IMG/VR virus record: IMGVR_UViG_3300025669_000092
Location: 1 to 38,515 of that record
DNA from: a virus
Length of the DNA stretch: 38,515 bases
Direction: 5' to 3' (one strand)
The position numbers and the translations under genes are program-made. The notes below the pieces were generated by a model that saw only the letters and a program-made list of their open reading frames with translations, was not told the DNA's origin and ran no database searches. This document shows positions 22,496-30,217 of this stretch, one piece after another. The stretch's first letter is position 1. Every line of letters starts with the position of its first letter.

Positions 22496-24662
22496 TTCTT
22501 ACTCCGTTGGGATTTTGTCCCATGTTATTTCCAGCACCTTCTTGTGGTGCATTTGGATTTTGTCCAAGTTTCTGTGCTTGCTCCATTATATCCAACTTAG
22601 CTTGTGGATTATCAACAGAGTCAACCTTTTCCATCGCAGAACCCTGCTCACCAAGTCTTTCAAGGAACCACATAGCAGATGTTTGGTCTACCGTGGCTCT
22701 TATAGTTCTTTTTGGGTTTTTAGGGTCTGCGACATACATATCTATCTTTATTTGAGGTCCGCCAGTAGGTATTATACCTGCATTTGCGTCTTGTTGTGCT
22801 TTTACCTTACGAGCTATCTCAATATCTCTCTGTCTGTACTGCTCCATATAGTTTTGGTAAACTTGTGGGTTTTCCTCTACTAAGAATTTAAAGTCAGGTT
22901 CTCTCATACGTTGTGTTATACCTTCTACGATACGTTCATTACCGTCAAATTTACTAATTGTTGGCATTTCACCCCTATCCAGTGCTAGAAGTATGTTCTT
23001 AACTTCTGTTTCAGGTAGGGTCTGATGACTAAACGCAGCTTTACCATCTATAAACGGCATTTGCCCTGCTATTTTACCAACTGCAATCTCATCTAGTTTT
23101 CCGTATTGAAGCATATCTCTGAATACTAGGTATTTACCCATAGTAGACTCAATATCATCAGACATTGGTACAACCTTGATGTCATAACAGTTATCTTTTG
23201 AGTTTTTAAACTCTGCAACATTGATTTCTTGATTTTTACCAACTGCTTTTACAACAGTTTCAGGGTTCCAGTAGGCTTTTGCAAGGGCGATGTCTTTTTC
23301 ACACCATTCCTTTAGCCACATTTCAATCTTATCACTATAATATGTAAATTTCTTCTTGTTCTTTAATGAATGGTATAATGTCTGCTGTAAATCGCCTGAA
23401 TTTTGCCTCTCCTGACCACTTTCCATTACGTCCATTACCTTATATAACTCATCAATTTGACCGTTCATATAGGCTAAATACTGCTCTCCAGACCTACCAG
23501 GTATAACCTGATACTGTATAGAGTTTAATACCTTTAACTGCCTAATACCAGCCATCTTGTCGCCTTCAGTCAGTCCTCCGCCGTGCATAGTAACAATCTT
23601 GTCATCACCTAGTGTAATCTGCGTCTCTGCAATCTTACTAGCGGCTCTATTTATCTCAGTTTGAATTGGTCTGCCTTGTTTAATTGGGCTAAAACCTCTA
23701 GGGCAACCCTCAAATTCGTCACATAACGTATAAGTAAGTGGGAATATTGGGTCTCCTGCTTTATCTTTTTGTAAAACACCTTCAAATAATATCTCTCCTT
23801 CACATACGAAATAAAAATATCCTTCAGGGTATTTTGCACTTGGTCTGAAATAAAATTCTTTTAATAACGCAAGCCCTTCTGAAAATGATACTGGTGCATT
23901 TGCTCCATTAAAAGTTGTGTACTGTGCAGAGGCACTTTTCTTGACCATAGCTTTTTTTTCTTCTTTTTGTTCTGCATCAAGTGTTGGGTCTGCTTTAATC
24001 ATGCGATATAATTCTTCAGGTACTACTAATTTTCTAACACCAATAAATTCACTCTCATCAAATGTTAGTGCGTTTTTATCTCTGAATATATCATAAGGTA
24101 CTACTAAGTCATCTATATGTTTACCAGCATACATTGGACTTTCTTTATCGTCAATAGGTTGACCTTCAGCATCGTAAACTGGCTGACCATCATCATCTAC
24201 CTGTGGTTTGTATCCAACTATCTTACCATCATTAGGGTCAAATAATTGTTTAAGCCAAACTTCTCCAATTAGAGAAAAATGCTCAACACCTTTTCTAACT
24301 TTCTTTTTATAATTACCAACTTCTCTAATATACTCCCAAGAATTTCTGCACAGTTCAGCGTCTATCTGGTCATGTACGTTTTCAGTTCTTGGTAGGATTG
24401 TTGCACCTGGTGAATATGAAACTATATTATTGATATACAATTTCATAATTTTATTTAGGTGATTTTTTGTTAGGCGGATTTTTTGGTCACTAGGAACATT
24501 ATCTGTTCTTCGTAATCTGTCTTTGAATTTTTTTGAAATCTTTGAGTAATGCTCGCCGCTGAATATCAGGACGTTATGCTTCATCTCATCAAAAACTGGT
24601 TGGTCTATTTGTATACCATCATCGTATTTACTTTCTAACTGACTACCCGTTAGTTTTTGCAC
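22488..24662 (-). CDS. Portal protein (724 aa, GTG start)
   Basis: A large portal protein of the P22-like size class. After a charged N-terminus come LTKNHLNKIMKLYINNIV and the 'VEHFSLIGEVWLKQLFDP' segment (clip/stem region), then a long helical stem and C-terminal helices ending in a Gln/Asn/Gly-rich tail. It forms the dodecameric ring through which DNA enters and leaves. The GTG at 24662 is preferred: GAGGA lies 8 nt upstream and the overlap with the preceding gene is 20 bp. A GTG at 24701 would add 13 residues but has a weak site. It overlaps the scaffold gene by 8 bp. Confidence 0.82.
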   Translation of the reverse strand: MQKLTGSQLESKYDDGIQIDQPVFDEMKHNVLIFSGEHYSKISKKFKDRLRRTDNVPSDQKIRLTKNHLNKIMKLYINNIVSYSPGATILPRTENVHDQIDAELCRNSWEYIREVGNYKKKVRKGVEHFSLIGEVWLKQLFDPNDGKIVGYKPQVDDDGQPVYDAEGQPIDDKESPMYAGKHIDDLVVPYDIFRDKNALTFDESEFIGVRKLVVPEELYRMIKADPTLDAEQKEEKKAMVKKSASAQYTTFNGANAPVSFSEGLALLKEFYFRPSAKYPEGYFYFVCEGEILFEGVLQKDKAGDPIFPLTYTLCDEFEGCPRGFSPIKQGRPIQTEINRAASKIAETQITLGDDKIVTMHGGGLTEGDKMAGIRQLKVLNSIQYQVIPGRSGEQYLAYMNGQIDELYKVMDVMESGQERQNSGDLQQTLYHSLKNKKKFTYYSDKIEMWLKEWCEKDIALAKAYWNPETVVKAVGKNQEINVAEFKNSKDNCYDIKVVPMSDDIESTMGKYLVFRDMLQYGKLDEIAVGKIAGQMPFIDGKAAFSHQTLPETEVKNILLALDRGEMPTISKFDGNERIVEGITQRMREPDFKFLVEENPQVYQNYMEQYRQRDIEIARKVKAQQDANAGIIPTGGPQIKIDMYVADPKNPKRTIRATVDQTSAMWFLERLGEQGSAMEKVDSVDNPQAKLDIMEQAQKLGQNPNAPQEGAGNNMGQNPNGVRNG

Positions 24663-25008
24663 GTTCTCTTTCCTCTTTTTCAAGTTGACTAAAATACTCA
24701 CTAGGATTTTCCATACCGACTAATTCTAAATCCAATTCGTCGTCTAACTGTTCCTGTGACTGTGTAGAAGTATTTAATTCTTGATTAAGGGAAGGGGAAA
24801 CTTGTGGTTCCGCCTGTAGTGGTGTGTTTTCTTCTCGCTGTTGACCATTATCTAATTGATAAGGGTTCCGAGTTAAGTATGGGTTAAGTCTTATGGACAA
24901 GTCCCCATACTTTAATTCGGTTATACTTCCACTACATAATTCTAATATTTTAACAATATCTTTGATTTGTAAAGACATTTTTTCTTTTTTCTTTTCAACC
25001 TTTGGCAT
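24643..25008 (-). CDS. First gene of the late operon, hypothetical (121 aa)
   Basis: The N-terminal region is basic (MPKVEKKKEK) followed by a short helix-rich segment SLQIKDIVKILELCSGSIT, then YGDLSIRLNPY and a long Gln/Asn/Glu-rich acidic, probably disordered tail. Small proteins of this type precede portal genes in several phages; the function is unknown. ATG at 25008 is chosen because a promoter -10 lies 7 nt before it; candidate ATGs at 25026 and 24978 also exist. No ribosome binding site is visible before 25008, which suggests leaderless translation. Confidence 0.6.
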   Translation of the reverse strand: MPKVEKKKEKMSLQIKDIVKILELCSGSITELKYGDLSIRLNPYLTRNPYQLDNGQQREENTPLQAEPQVSPSLNQELNTSTQSQEQLDDELDLELVGMENPSEYFSQLEKEERERAKTNG

Positions 25009-25015
25009 AATGGGA

Positions 25016-25043
25016 TTTTTACACATAAGTTTAATTAGTGCAA
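25016..25043 (-). promoter_or_regulatory. Late-operon promoter (minus strand, leaderless)
   Basis: On the minus strand, TTGCAC (25043-25038), a 16-nt spacer and TAAAAA (25021-25016) precede the ATG at 25008 by 7 nt. This places transcription start close to the start codon of the first late gene. It is arranged head to head with the terminase promoter at 25061-25089. It would drive the whole virion and lysis operon unless other promoters exist downstream. Confidence 0.5.
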
Positions 25044-25060
25044 CAGAAAAAAAATTGTCG

Positions 25061-25089
25061 TTGCATTTTTATGTTATTAGGGCTACTAT
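25061..25089 (+). promoter_or_regulatory. Terminase promoter (plus strand, leaderless)
   Basis: TTGCAT (25061-25066), a 17-nt spacer and TACTAT (25084-25089) are followed after 7 nt by the ATG at 25097. No Shine-Dalgarno sequence is in range. The inverted pair TGCAAC (25039-25044) / GTTGCA (25060-25065) gives the divergent region dyad symmetry, since the two -35 elements are mirror images; a regulator could also bind there. Confidence 0.5.
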
Positions 25090-25096
25090 ACCTCTT

Positions 25097-25738
25097 ATGG
25101 AATTAGATTTTAGAACTCCAGAATTGTTGGATTATTGCTCACAGCCTCTAGTAAAACGCATATCATCACTAAGTCCAGAGCTAACAAAGCTATCATTTGA
25201 GGAATTAAAGCTCCTTGCCAAGCCAGATGAGAGGGTTGAGTTATTGCGTGAGGCGTTTTGGGTAGAGTACGAGAGGTCTATAGCTCAAGACCGAAAGGTT
25301 CAGGCGTGTAATGTCTATGACGGGATATGTAATCGTGACCAATGGTATGATATTAACAGAAATGATTACCGAATGGCTTACATTATAACTCCTACTGCAA
25401 AGTACGAGGCAAGAATACAAATTATCCTTAAAGAAAAAGCCGTACCGATATTAAACCAGATACTTGATGCACAGATGATGACAGAGGACGGATTATTAGA
25501 TATTGGTATTGCAACATTAAAGGTAAGAGTAATTAAGCAGTTAGAGGACAGGTTGAAAGGCACGCCGATACAAAGGTCTGAAAACAAAGAGTTTAGAGTA
25601 AACGCCAACATTAAAACACCTGATAGTATGGAAGACTTAAAGAAAAGGATTGAGGACTTGGACGGTAAGTTAGCTTCTGTAGCTACTACTAATAGTTATT
25701 TAGAGTTTAAAAAGAACGAAAAGGAGGACAACGAATGA
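25097..25738 (+). CDS. Terminase small subunit (putative, 213 aa)
   Basis: Its position two genes before the large terminase, and its mostly helical fold with a central oligomerisation-like region (RMAYIITPTAKYEARIQIIL, residues about 95-115) and a charged C-terminal coiled coil (DLKKRIEDLDGKLASVATT), support a small terminase subunit, which recognises the packaging site. The N-terminal ~60 residues (LSFEELKLLAKPDERVELLR) could be a helix-turn-helix region. ATG 25097 is the first start behind the promoter; an open frame continues upstream to 24893 but would run through the promoter. The stop overlaps the next gene by 4 bp. Confidence 0.65.
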   Translation: MELDFRTPELLDYCSQPLVKRISSLSPELTKLSFEELKLLAKPDERVELLREAFWVEYERSIAQDRKVQACNVYDGICNRDQWYDINRNDYRMAYIITPTAKYEARIQIILKEKAVPILNQILDAQMMTEDGLLDIGIATLKVRVIKQLEDRLKGTPIQRSENKEFRVNANIKTPDSMEDLKKRIEDLDGKLASVATTNSYLEFKKNEKEDNE

Positions 25739-25998
25739 TTATCCTAGACAAAAACAATGTTAAGATGGGTATTAACCCAAGACATTACGTTAAGGCAACA
25801 GCTACAAAGGTTGGTGGTTGCATTATTCAGTTATTTATTGATGGTATGGAGGGTTCTATCCAGAGCAGTCAATCAGTTGAAGAAATTGATGCTATTATGT
25901 CCTGCTGCACACCTAATGTTGTGGCAATAGACAGTCCAGTTTTGGAATTAAACCAAGTAGTTAAGAATAAAGGCGGAAGACCTAGAAAAAATGGCTGA
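25735..25998 (+). CDS. Small hypothetical protein with AT-hook-like tail (87 aa)
   Basis: The protein starts with a beta-type segment (IILDKNNVKMGINPRHYVK) and ends KNKGGRPRKNG, where GRPRK resembles an AT-hook that sits in the minor groove of AT-rich DNA. Placed between the terminase subunits and overlapping both (4 bp upstream, 8 bp downstream), it is probably produced with them. A packaging-associated DNA-binding role is possible; the middle has CC in IMSCCTPNV. AAAGGAGGA precedes its ATG. Confidence 0.6.
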   Translation: MIILDKNNVKMGINPRHYVKATATKVGGCIIQLFIDGMEGSIQSSQSVEEIDAIMSCCTPNVVAIDSPVLELNQVVKNKGGRPRKNG

Positions 25999-27472
25999 TG
26001 AACTATCCTTATTAAAGGAAAAGGTCAGATTACAGCAGAAGATGGTCGAACTCCAAGAGGGTTTGCCTCATTTATACAGGCATAAGTTCTATAAATGGCA
26101 GAGTGATTTCATCAATTCAACTAACACAATGAACTTAATAACCGCTGGAAATCAGTTAGGAAAGAGCGTATGTAACCTAATCAGGTGCATCAGACACGCA
26201 ACTGACACGAGTATTTGGGCTAACCTATGGGATATTGACAGGTTGGGCAAGCCTGATTTATTTTGGTATTTATACCCTGATGGAATAACTGCAACTATTG
26301 AATTTGAAACTAAGTGGAAGAAGTATTTACCTAGTGATAAGTACAAGGACCATCCTGAGTATGGCTGGAAGGCTGAATATCACGATAGGAAGATATACTG
26401 CATAAGGTTCAATAGTGGTGTAATGGTGTTGTTCAAGACATACGAGCAGAAGGAAGCGAACATACAGGGTAATTCCGTTTGGGAAATGTTCGTAGATGAG
26501 GAATTGCCTGAGAGTAGGTACGATGAGTTACAGGCTAGGCTAGTTGCCACACAGGGTTCGTTTAACATGGTCTTTACTGCTACGCTAGGACAGGAGATGT
26601 GGCGTAAAGCGATGGAAGGTCGTGGTGTAAACGAGTTATTTAAAAACGCATTTAAGCAACAGGTATCAATGTATGACTGCAAGGCTTATGAAGATGGCAC
26701 AAAGGGTGTATTTGACGATGCACGAATTATTGCCTTTTCGAACTCCCTTCGGTCAGAGAATGAGATACAGAAAAGGGTATATGGTAAGTTCGTACAGGAT
26801 ACTGGTCTAATATACGAGTCATTCACTCCGAGCCGTAACATTGTTCAACCATACAATATTGACAATAAATGGACAATATACGCAGGGATTGACATTGGTA
26901 TGGGTGGTAAAAACCACTGTTCAGCTATTGCACTCCTTGCGGTATCTTCAGACTATAAGCGTGGTGCGATATTCTCAATGTGGAAGGGAGACCAGTACGC
27001 AACTAACGAACTTGACGTAATTAGACAATACAAGAAGATGACAAATGGCTTAGATGTAAATGGTATATTCTATGATTGGGCAGCTAAGGATTTTGAAAAC
27101 ATGGCAACTAATTACGGTCTGCCAATAATAAAAGCCGAAAAAGGACACGATATTGGTGAAGGGGTGTTGAACGTACTATGGAAGAACCAAATGCTAGATA
27201 TATTCGATATACCAGAAACAACAAAATTAGTCTCGGAAATAAATCAGTTCAGAATTGGCGCACCGAAACATAAAGCTAAAGACGATTTAATCGATGCAGT
27301 TAGATACGCTTGTTCGAAAATACCATGGGATTTGTCAGATATTGACTCTACTAAGTTAATCGTGATTAAAAAGGATAAGACAGAAATGCAATTAAGAAGG
27401 GGGGAACTAGATGAAGAACCTGCTGTATTTTCCATTGAAGACGAATGTGAAGAATGGAATGACCTGTATTGA
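25991..27472 (+). CDS. terL: Terminase large subunit, packaging ATPase-nuclease (493 aa)
   Basis: All landmarks are present: Walker A AGNQLGKS (residues 52-59), Walker B MFVDEE (D169, E170), motif III FTATLG (195-200), then an RNase H-like nuclease with D301 (GIDIGMGG), D362 (YDWAAKD) and the C-terminal Asp cluster DDLIDA (431-436). It powers DNA translocation and cuts genome ends. Length is typical. It lies on the strand opposite the portal and late operon, which is unusual. Gene start overlaps the AT-hook protein gene by 8 bp. The C-terminal ~60 nt overlap a small downstream ORF. Confidence 0.92.
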   Translation: MADELSLLKEKVRLQQKMVELQEGLPHLYRHKFYKWQSDFINSTNTMNLITAGNQLGKSVCNLIRCIRHATDTSIWANLWDIDRLGKPDLFWYLYPDGITATIEFETKWKKYLPSDKYKDHPEYGWKAEYHDRKIYCIRFNSGVMVLFKTYEQKEANIQGNSVWEMFVDEELPESRYDELQARLVATQGSFNMVFTATLGQEMWRKAMEGRGVNELFKNAFKQQVSMYDCKAYEDGTKGVFDDARIIAFSNSLRSENEIQKRVYGKFVQDTGLIYESFTPSRNIVQPYNIDNKWTIYAGIDIGMGGKNHCSAIALLAVSSDYKRGAIFSMWKGDQYATNELDVIRQYKKMTNGLDVNGIFYDWAAKDFENMATNYGLPIIKAEKGHDIGEGVLNVLWKNQMLDIFDIPETTKLVSEINQFRIGAPKHKAKDDLIDAVRYACSKIPWDLSDIDSTKLIVIKKDKTEMQLRRGELDEEPAVFSIEDECEEWNDLY

Positions 27473-27635
27473 AATACATAAAACAATGGGCGGCTCATCA
27501 TACGCTATGTGTGGCGATACTACCAATCCAAACAATAGAACAAACACCTGGGAACTAACCACCTGTAAACGATGCCTAAAACACATAACTAACTATACTA
27601 AAAAAAGAATAGCTAAAAAAACTAAAACTCCGTGA
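27411..27635 (+). CDS. Small zinc-ribbon-like protein (74 aa)
   Basis: IHKTMGGSSYAMCGD followed by TTCKRCLKHI is the pattern of small phage proteins with one Cys early and a CxxC later, likely zinc-binding. The ATG at 27411 has GGGGGG 6 nt upstream but makes a 62-bp overlap with the large terminase; an in-frame ATG at 27459 (14-bp overlap) would remove 16 residues that are not conserved-looking, but its ribosome binding site is weak. The C-terminus is highly basic (KKRIAKKTKTP). It converges with the minus-strand gene, overlapping it by 14 bp. Confidence 0.55.
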   Translation: MKNLLYFPLKTNVKNGMTCIEIHKTMGGSSYAMCGDTTNPNNRTNTWELTTCKRCLKHITNYTKKRIAKKTKTP

Positions 27636-27936
27636 AATTACCATCTACATCATAATCTCCTATCGCCTCACCACACTCATCATACCTGTAAGCATGACCA
27701 GTCTGAACTATGCTCTTTCTAATCTTATCTAGCCAAATCTCATCATCTATGCTCATAACACTCATAACACCATTATTACTACCATTATCACCCTTATTAA
27801 CACTCTTTCCACTACCTCTACTACCATAACCAACTGCCAAACTCCTGCAACTACCAGAGCAGTACCTCTTGCCCCTAGCGACTTCTGAGGGTTTACACCT
27901 GAATTCCTTACCGCAAGTAATACACTTAATAACCAT
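27622..27936 (-). CDS. Zinc-finger protein, possible regulator (104 aa)
   Basis: The N-terminus has CITCGKEF followed by a basic stretch and YCSGSC (C5, C8, C26, C30), a treble-clef/zinc-ribbon pattern common in small phage DNA-binding proteins. A Gly/Ser/Asn-rich linker (GSRGSGKSVNKGDNGSNNG) leads to an acidic C-terminal domain (DDEIWLDKIRKSIVQ, ending DGNFTEF). It is the only minus-strand gene of the right half, has GAGG 9 nt before its ATG, and its promoter is overlapped by 9-bp repeats, so autoregulation is a fair guess. Confidence 0.65.
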   Translation of the reverse strand: MVIKCITCGKEFRCKPSEVARGKRYCSGSCRSLAVGYGSRGSGKSVNKGDNGSNNGVMSVMSIDDEIWLDKIRKSIVQTGHAYRYDECGEAIGDYDVDGNFTEF

Positions 27937-27948
27937 ATTTAATTACCT

Positions 27949-27984
27949 CATAACACTTATAACACTCATAACACGTTTATGCAA
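27949..27984 (-). promoter_or_regulatory. Promoter with overlapping 9-bp repeats for the gene at 27622-27936
   Basis: On the minus strand, TTGCAT (27984-27979), a 17-nt spacer and TATAAG (27961-27956) form a promoter. It is covered by three head-to-tail 9-mers on the plus strand: CATAACACT (27949-27957), TATAACACT (27958-27966), CATAACACG (27967-27975). Two more copies occur inside the gene at 27753-27770. Repeats over the -10 element look like operator or iteron sites. Confidence 0.5.
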
Positions 27985-28236
27985 CCATTTTACTCTTTTA
28001 TTTTTTTTTCGTTTTTATTTTTTAATGAATATTTGGTATTATTTGTCTGTGTGTAACCGAGCCCCTGCCCCCCCTTCAAAATAACGCTGTCTTAAAGGTA
28101 CTAAATCAAGGCTTTCTATACTGGGCTTAATGCTTACTATGTCTTTATGGGTACGGCTCTTTAAACGGGCTTTAAATGCTTTAAAAGGTTGTTTACTAGG
28201 CAATTGCCCCTAGGTTAGTGTGTGGACGGTTATAAG

Positions 28237-28276
28237 TGACAGTACCACGTATGACTTAAAAATGACAGTACCACGT
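28237..28276. repeat. Two exact copies of TGACAGTACCACGT
   Basis: The 14-mer occurs at 28237-28250 and 28263-28276, period 26 bp (about 2.5 helical turns). Both lie in non-coding DNA, which points to a protein-binding site pair such as iterons or an operator. Confidence 0.75.
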
Positions 28277-28330
28277 TAGCATTATAATTGCTTTGTATGG
28301 TAATAATCTAAGTAACACACCCCGCGATTT

Positions 28331-28416
28331 TAACTATGGTTATTATTAGGTAATTGCTGGGTAAGGTAAAACTATTCCAATTCGCCGCTTTTGTAACTAT
28401 CGTTATTGTTAGGTTA
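28331..28416. repeat. 23-bp imperfect direct repeat (two copies)
   Basis: The segments 28331-28353 and 28394-28416 agree at 20 of 23 positions and share TAACTAT, GTTATT and TTAGGT in the same register; their starts are 63 bp apart (six helical turns). They fit a pair of protein-binding sites in the putative origin. Confidence 0.7.
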
Positions 28417-28459
28417 CTATAATTGACTGGTCCATTCACGCCATTTTAACAACCCTAAA

Positions 28460-28517
28460 TTGTAGGCATTTATCCTAGCTCCTTCATATATAGGCGAGCT
28501 TTATTTTTGTAGGCATT
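28460..28517. repeat. Two exact copies of TTGTAGGCATT
   Basis: Copies at 28460-28470 and 28507-28517, 47 bp apart; a shorter TTGTAG follows at about 28527. They flank short TAGCT/GAGCT motifs and lead into an AT-rich block just before the early promoter. Confidence 0.6.
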
Positions 28518-28568
28518 ATTTAGCTTTTGTAGTGTAAATAAATAAATAATAAATAATAAAAATAAATG

Positions 28569-28598
28569 TTGACAATATATTTATTGGTGTGCTATTGT
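28569..28598 (+). promoter_or_regulatory. Early promoter (rightward)
   Basis: TTGACA (28569-28574), 18-nt spacer, TATTGT (28593-28598). A consensus -35 in front of the first early gene, whose ATG is 40 nt further on, with a GGGGG-type ribosome binding site in between. Confidence 0.6.
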
Positions 28599-28637
28599 AT
28601 CTTTATGGAATTAAATAAAATAACACAGGGGGCTACA

Positions 28638-28865
28638 ATGAAAAAATGTTACAACAAGTTTAACGTCGTTACTTGCTCGAATTACAAGGGTACAATCGAA
28701 CTTGATTACATTACAAGTGATGTTTTATGGAACGCATTTTGCGATGCAAAAACTGGGTCAAAAACAGCTGATACTCTTGAAAAAGTGCATACGTTAATAT
28801 GCTGTCTTATGAATGGCGAGGTTACGCCAGTTGATGATGTTGATGATAAAGAACTAGCAAAATAA
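28638..28865 (+). CDS. First early protein, hypothetical (75 aa)
   Basis: ATG at 28638 follows CAGGGGGCTACA; an upstream in-frame TTG at 28566 overlaps the promoter and is rejected. The product begins KKCYNKFNVVTCSNYKG, with several Cys and an acidic C-terminus (VDDVDDKELAK). No domain is recognised. As the first gene behind the strongest-looking promoter it is probably expressed immediately after infection, a position where host-takeover or anti-defence proteins often lie. Confidence 0.65.
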   Translation: MKKCYNKFNVVTCSNYKGTIELDYITSDVLWNAFCDAKTGSKTADTLEKVHTLICCLMNGEVTPVDDVDDKELAK

Positions 28866-28922
28866 GGTACTAAACTGGTTTTGCCGTATATCCATAAAAA
28901 CGGCATTAAAAAGGGGGCTAAT

Positions 28923-29177
28923 ATGAACAAAAAAGAATTAAGAATTGCAAGGCATTTTGGCATCAAGTTTTGTAGGTTATTAAGAGAATTATCTCCTCAT
29001 AGCTTTAAAATTAACGGCTGTCCTAGGAGTACAAAAAGGGCTGTCCTTGAGCTTAGTAGATTATCACTGTTAAAAAAGGCTGGCTATGAAACTTATTGCA
29101 GGGCTGTCAATCGCTTGACGTGGCAAGAAATAAAAAGCGATGTAGTTTTGTCTAATTTGTGGACTAAGAGTTTATAA
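28923..29177 (+). CDS. Basic early protein, hypothetical (84 aa)
   Basis: ATG at 28923 follows AAAAAGGGGGCTAAT. The product is basic and helical (KKELRIARHFGIKFCRLL, RAVLELSRLSLLKKAGY, ending SNLWTKSL) and could bind nucleic acid, but has no recognised motif. A hairpin TGCCGT (28882-28887) / ACGGCA (28900-28905) lies just before its ribosome binding site. It is followed 37 nt later by the gene broken by the insertion element. Confidence 0.65.
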   Translation: MNKKELRIARHFGIKFCRLLRELSPHSFKINGCPRSTKRAVLELSRLSLLKKAGYETYCRAVNRLTWQEIKSDVVLSNLWTKSL

Positions 29178-29357
29178 AGCCAATGCAAGGCTATAAAATG
29201 CAAAGGGGGCTAATATGATTACAAAGGCAATATTTAAAGCTGGTAAAGATAAAAAAGGTCAATGGCGTATGTTTGTTCGACAAGGTGATAAAGGTCATTA
29301 TATAGTTGGTTCCTTGTCCAGACAAATTTTTCATTGTGTTAAGGTGTAAAACCTCCT

Positions 29358-30203
29358 TCATGCTACCATTACCTTTTCTTCTTCTTTATTTTTACATTCA
29401 AAGTATTTCTCATCCGGAGTCTTGTACTTCAGAGACTGATGTGACCTCTCGTTGTTGTAGAAATAGAAATATCTGTTTATCCCAGCTCTGAGCATTGGAA
29501 GTGTTTGATAATCGTTGAGATAAATATCCTCGTATTTTACAGTTCTCCACAGTCTCTCTATATAGATGTTATCGTAGACCCTGCCTGTGCCGTCCATGCT
29601 GAGCTTTATATTACGAGACAAGACATAGGACGTAAAATCATTTGATGTAAACTGACTGCCCTGATCTGTGTTCAGTATGTAGGGTATTCCGTACTTCTTT
29701 ATCGCTGCGCCTACGACTCTATGACAGAAAAAAGAGTCCATCGTGTTTGATACTTCCCATGACAATACCTTTCTGCTGTAAAGATCCAACATCGCCATCA
29801 AATAAACATGACCTCCAGGAATCTTTAAATACGTAATATCCGTTGCCCAAACGTGATTAGGGTATGATGCTGTAATACCACTGAGCAAGTATGGGTACTT
29901 CTTATGCGCCTTATTCGGGCTACTTAAATATGGTTTTGGGAAAAGTGCCGCTATATTTAATTTCTTCATAAGACGACGTACTCGACCCTCACCAAGTTCA
30001 TAGCCTTTTTTTGTTAATGCATCTGCAAGTTTTATGCGACCGTAAAATGGTGTCTTGCTATGTTGCAAAAGAACAAGGCTACCGTCTATCTTGTCCTGCT
30101 CTGCTCGCAAAGTTCTAGGCACATGATAGTAATGATGACGACCAATGTTCAACAGCTCACACTGCCTTTTTATCGTTATCTCTTTATGTTTAGGCTCTAA
30201 CAT
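29358..30203 (-). CDS. IS3-family transposase OrfB, DDE integrase domain (281 aa)
   Basis: The catalytic triad is complete: D122 (WATDITYL), D180 (NTDQGSQF) and E216 (YIERLWR), giving the D-35-E spacing of retroviral-type integrases. The N-terminal part has the HTH_21-like region (KEITIKRQCELLNIGRHHYY) and the C-terminus the usual YNNERSHQSL. Functional transposase is made as an OrfAB fusion by -1 frameshifting near 30243-30251; the frame of orfB is open from there. ATG 30203 is the first in-frame start. Confidence 0.92.
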   Translation of the reverse strand: MLEPKHKEITIKRQCELLNIGRHHYYHVPRTLRAEQDKIDGSLVLLQHSKTPFYGRIKLADALTKKGYELGEGRVRRLMKKLNIAALFPKPYLSSPNKAHKKYPYLLSGITASYPNHVWATDITYLKIPGGHVYLMAMLDLYSRKVLSWEVSNTMDSFFCHRVVGAAIKKYGIPYILNTDQGSQFTSNDFTSYVLSRNIKLSMDGTGRVYDNIYIERLWRTVKYEDIYLNDYQTLPMLRAGINRYFYFYNNERSHQSLKYKTPDEKYFECKNKEEEKVMVA

Positions 30204-30217
30204 CTTTACTCTTTCCC

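Larger units (their letters stand above)
27937..28565. other. Non-coding, repeat-rich region; candidate origin or control hub
   Basis: No convincing gene lies in these 629 bases. They contain the repeats over the promoter at 27949-27984, three CTTTAAA copies at 28159, 28170 and 28179 (11 and 9 nt apart), a perfect GGCAATTGCC palindrome (28199-28208), two TGACAGTACCACGT copies, two 23-bp imperfect repeats and two TTGTAGGCATT copies, ending in AT-rich DNA before a promoter. Clustered iteron-like repeats beside an AT-rich block between divergent operons are typical of phage origins, but the initiator gene is 6 kb away, so this is inference. Confidence 0.5.

Noticed and set aside
22350-22883. 177-codon plus-strand ORF opposite scaffold and portal
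   Set aside because: It is antisense to the Glu/Lys-rich scaffold region, which gives a Ser/Phe-rich frame without stops; no domain or start signal.
24893-25096. Upstream extension of the small terminase frame
   Set aside because: The extra 68 codons would run antisense through the first late gene and across both promoters, and lack a ribosome binding site.
27937-28565. tRNA or other classical RNA gene in the long gap
   Set aside because: No cloverleaf, anticodon arm or TTC-type T-loop could be recognised; repeats and promoters account for the visible structure.
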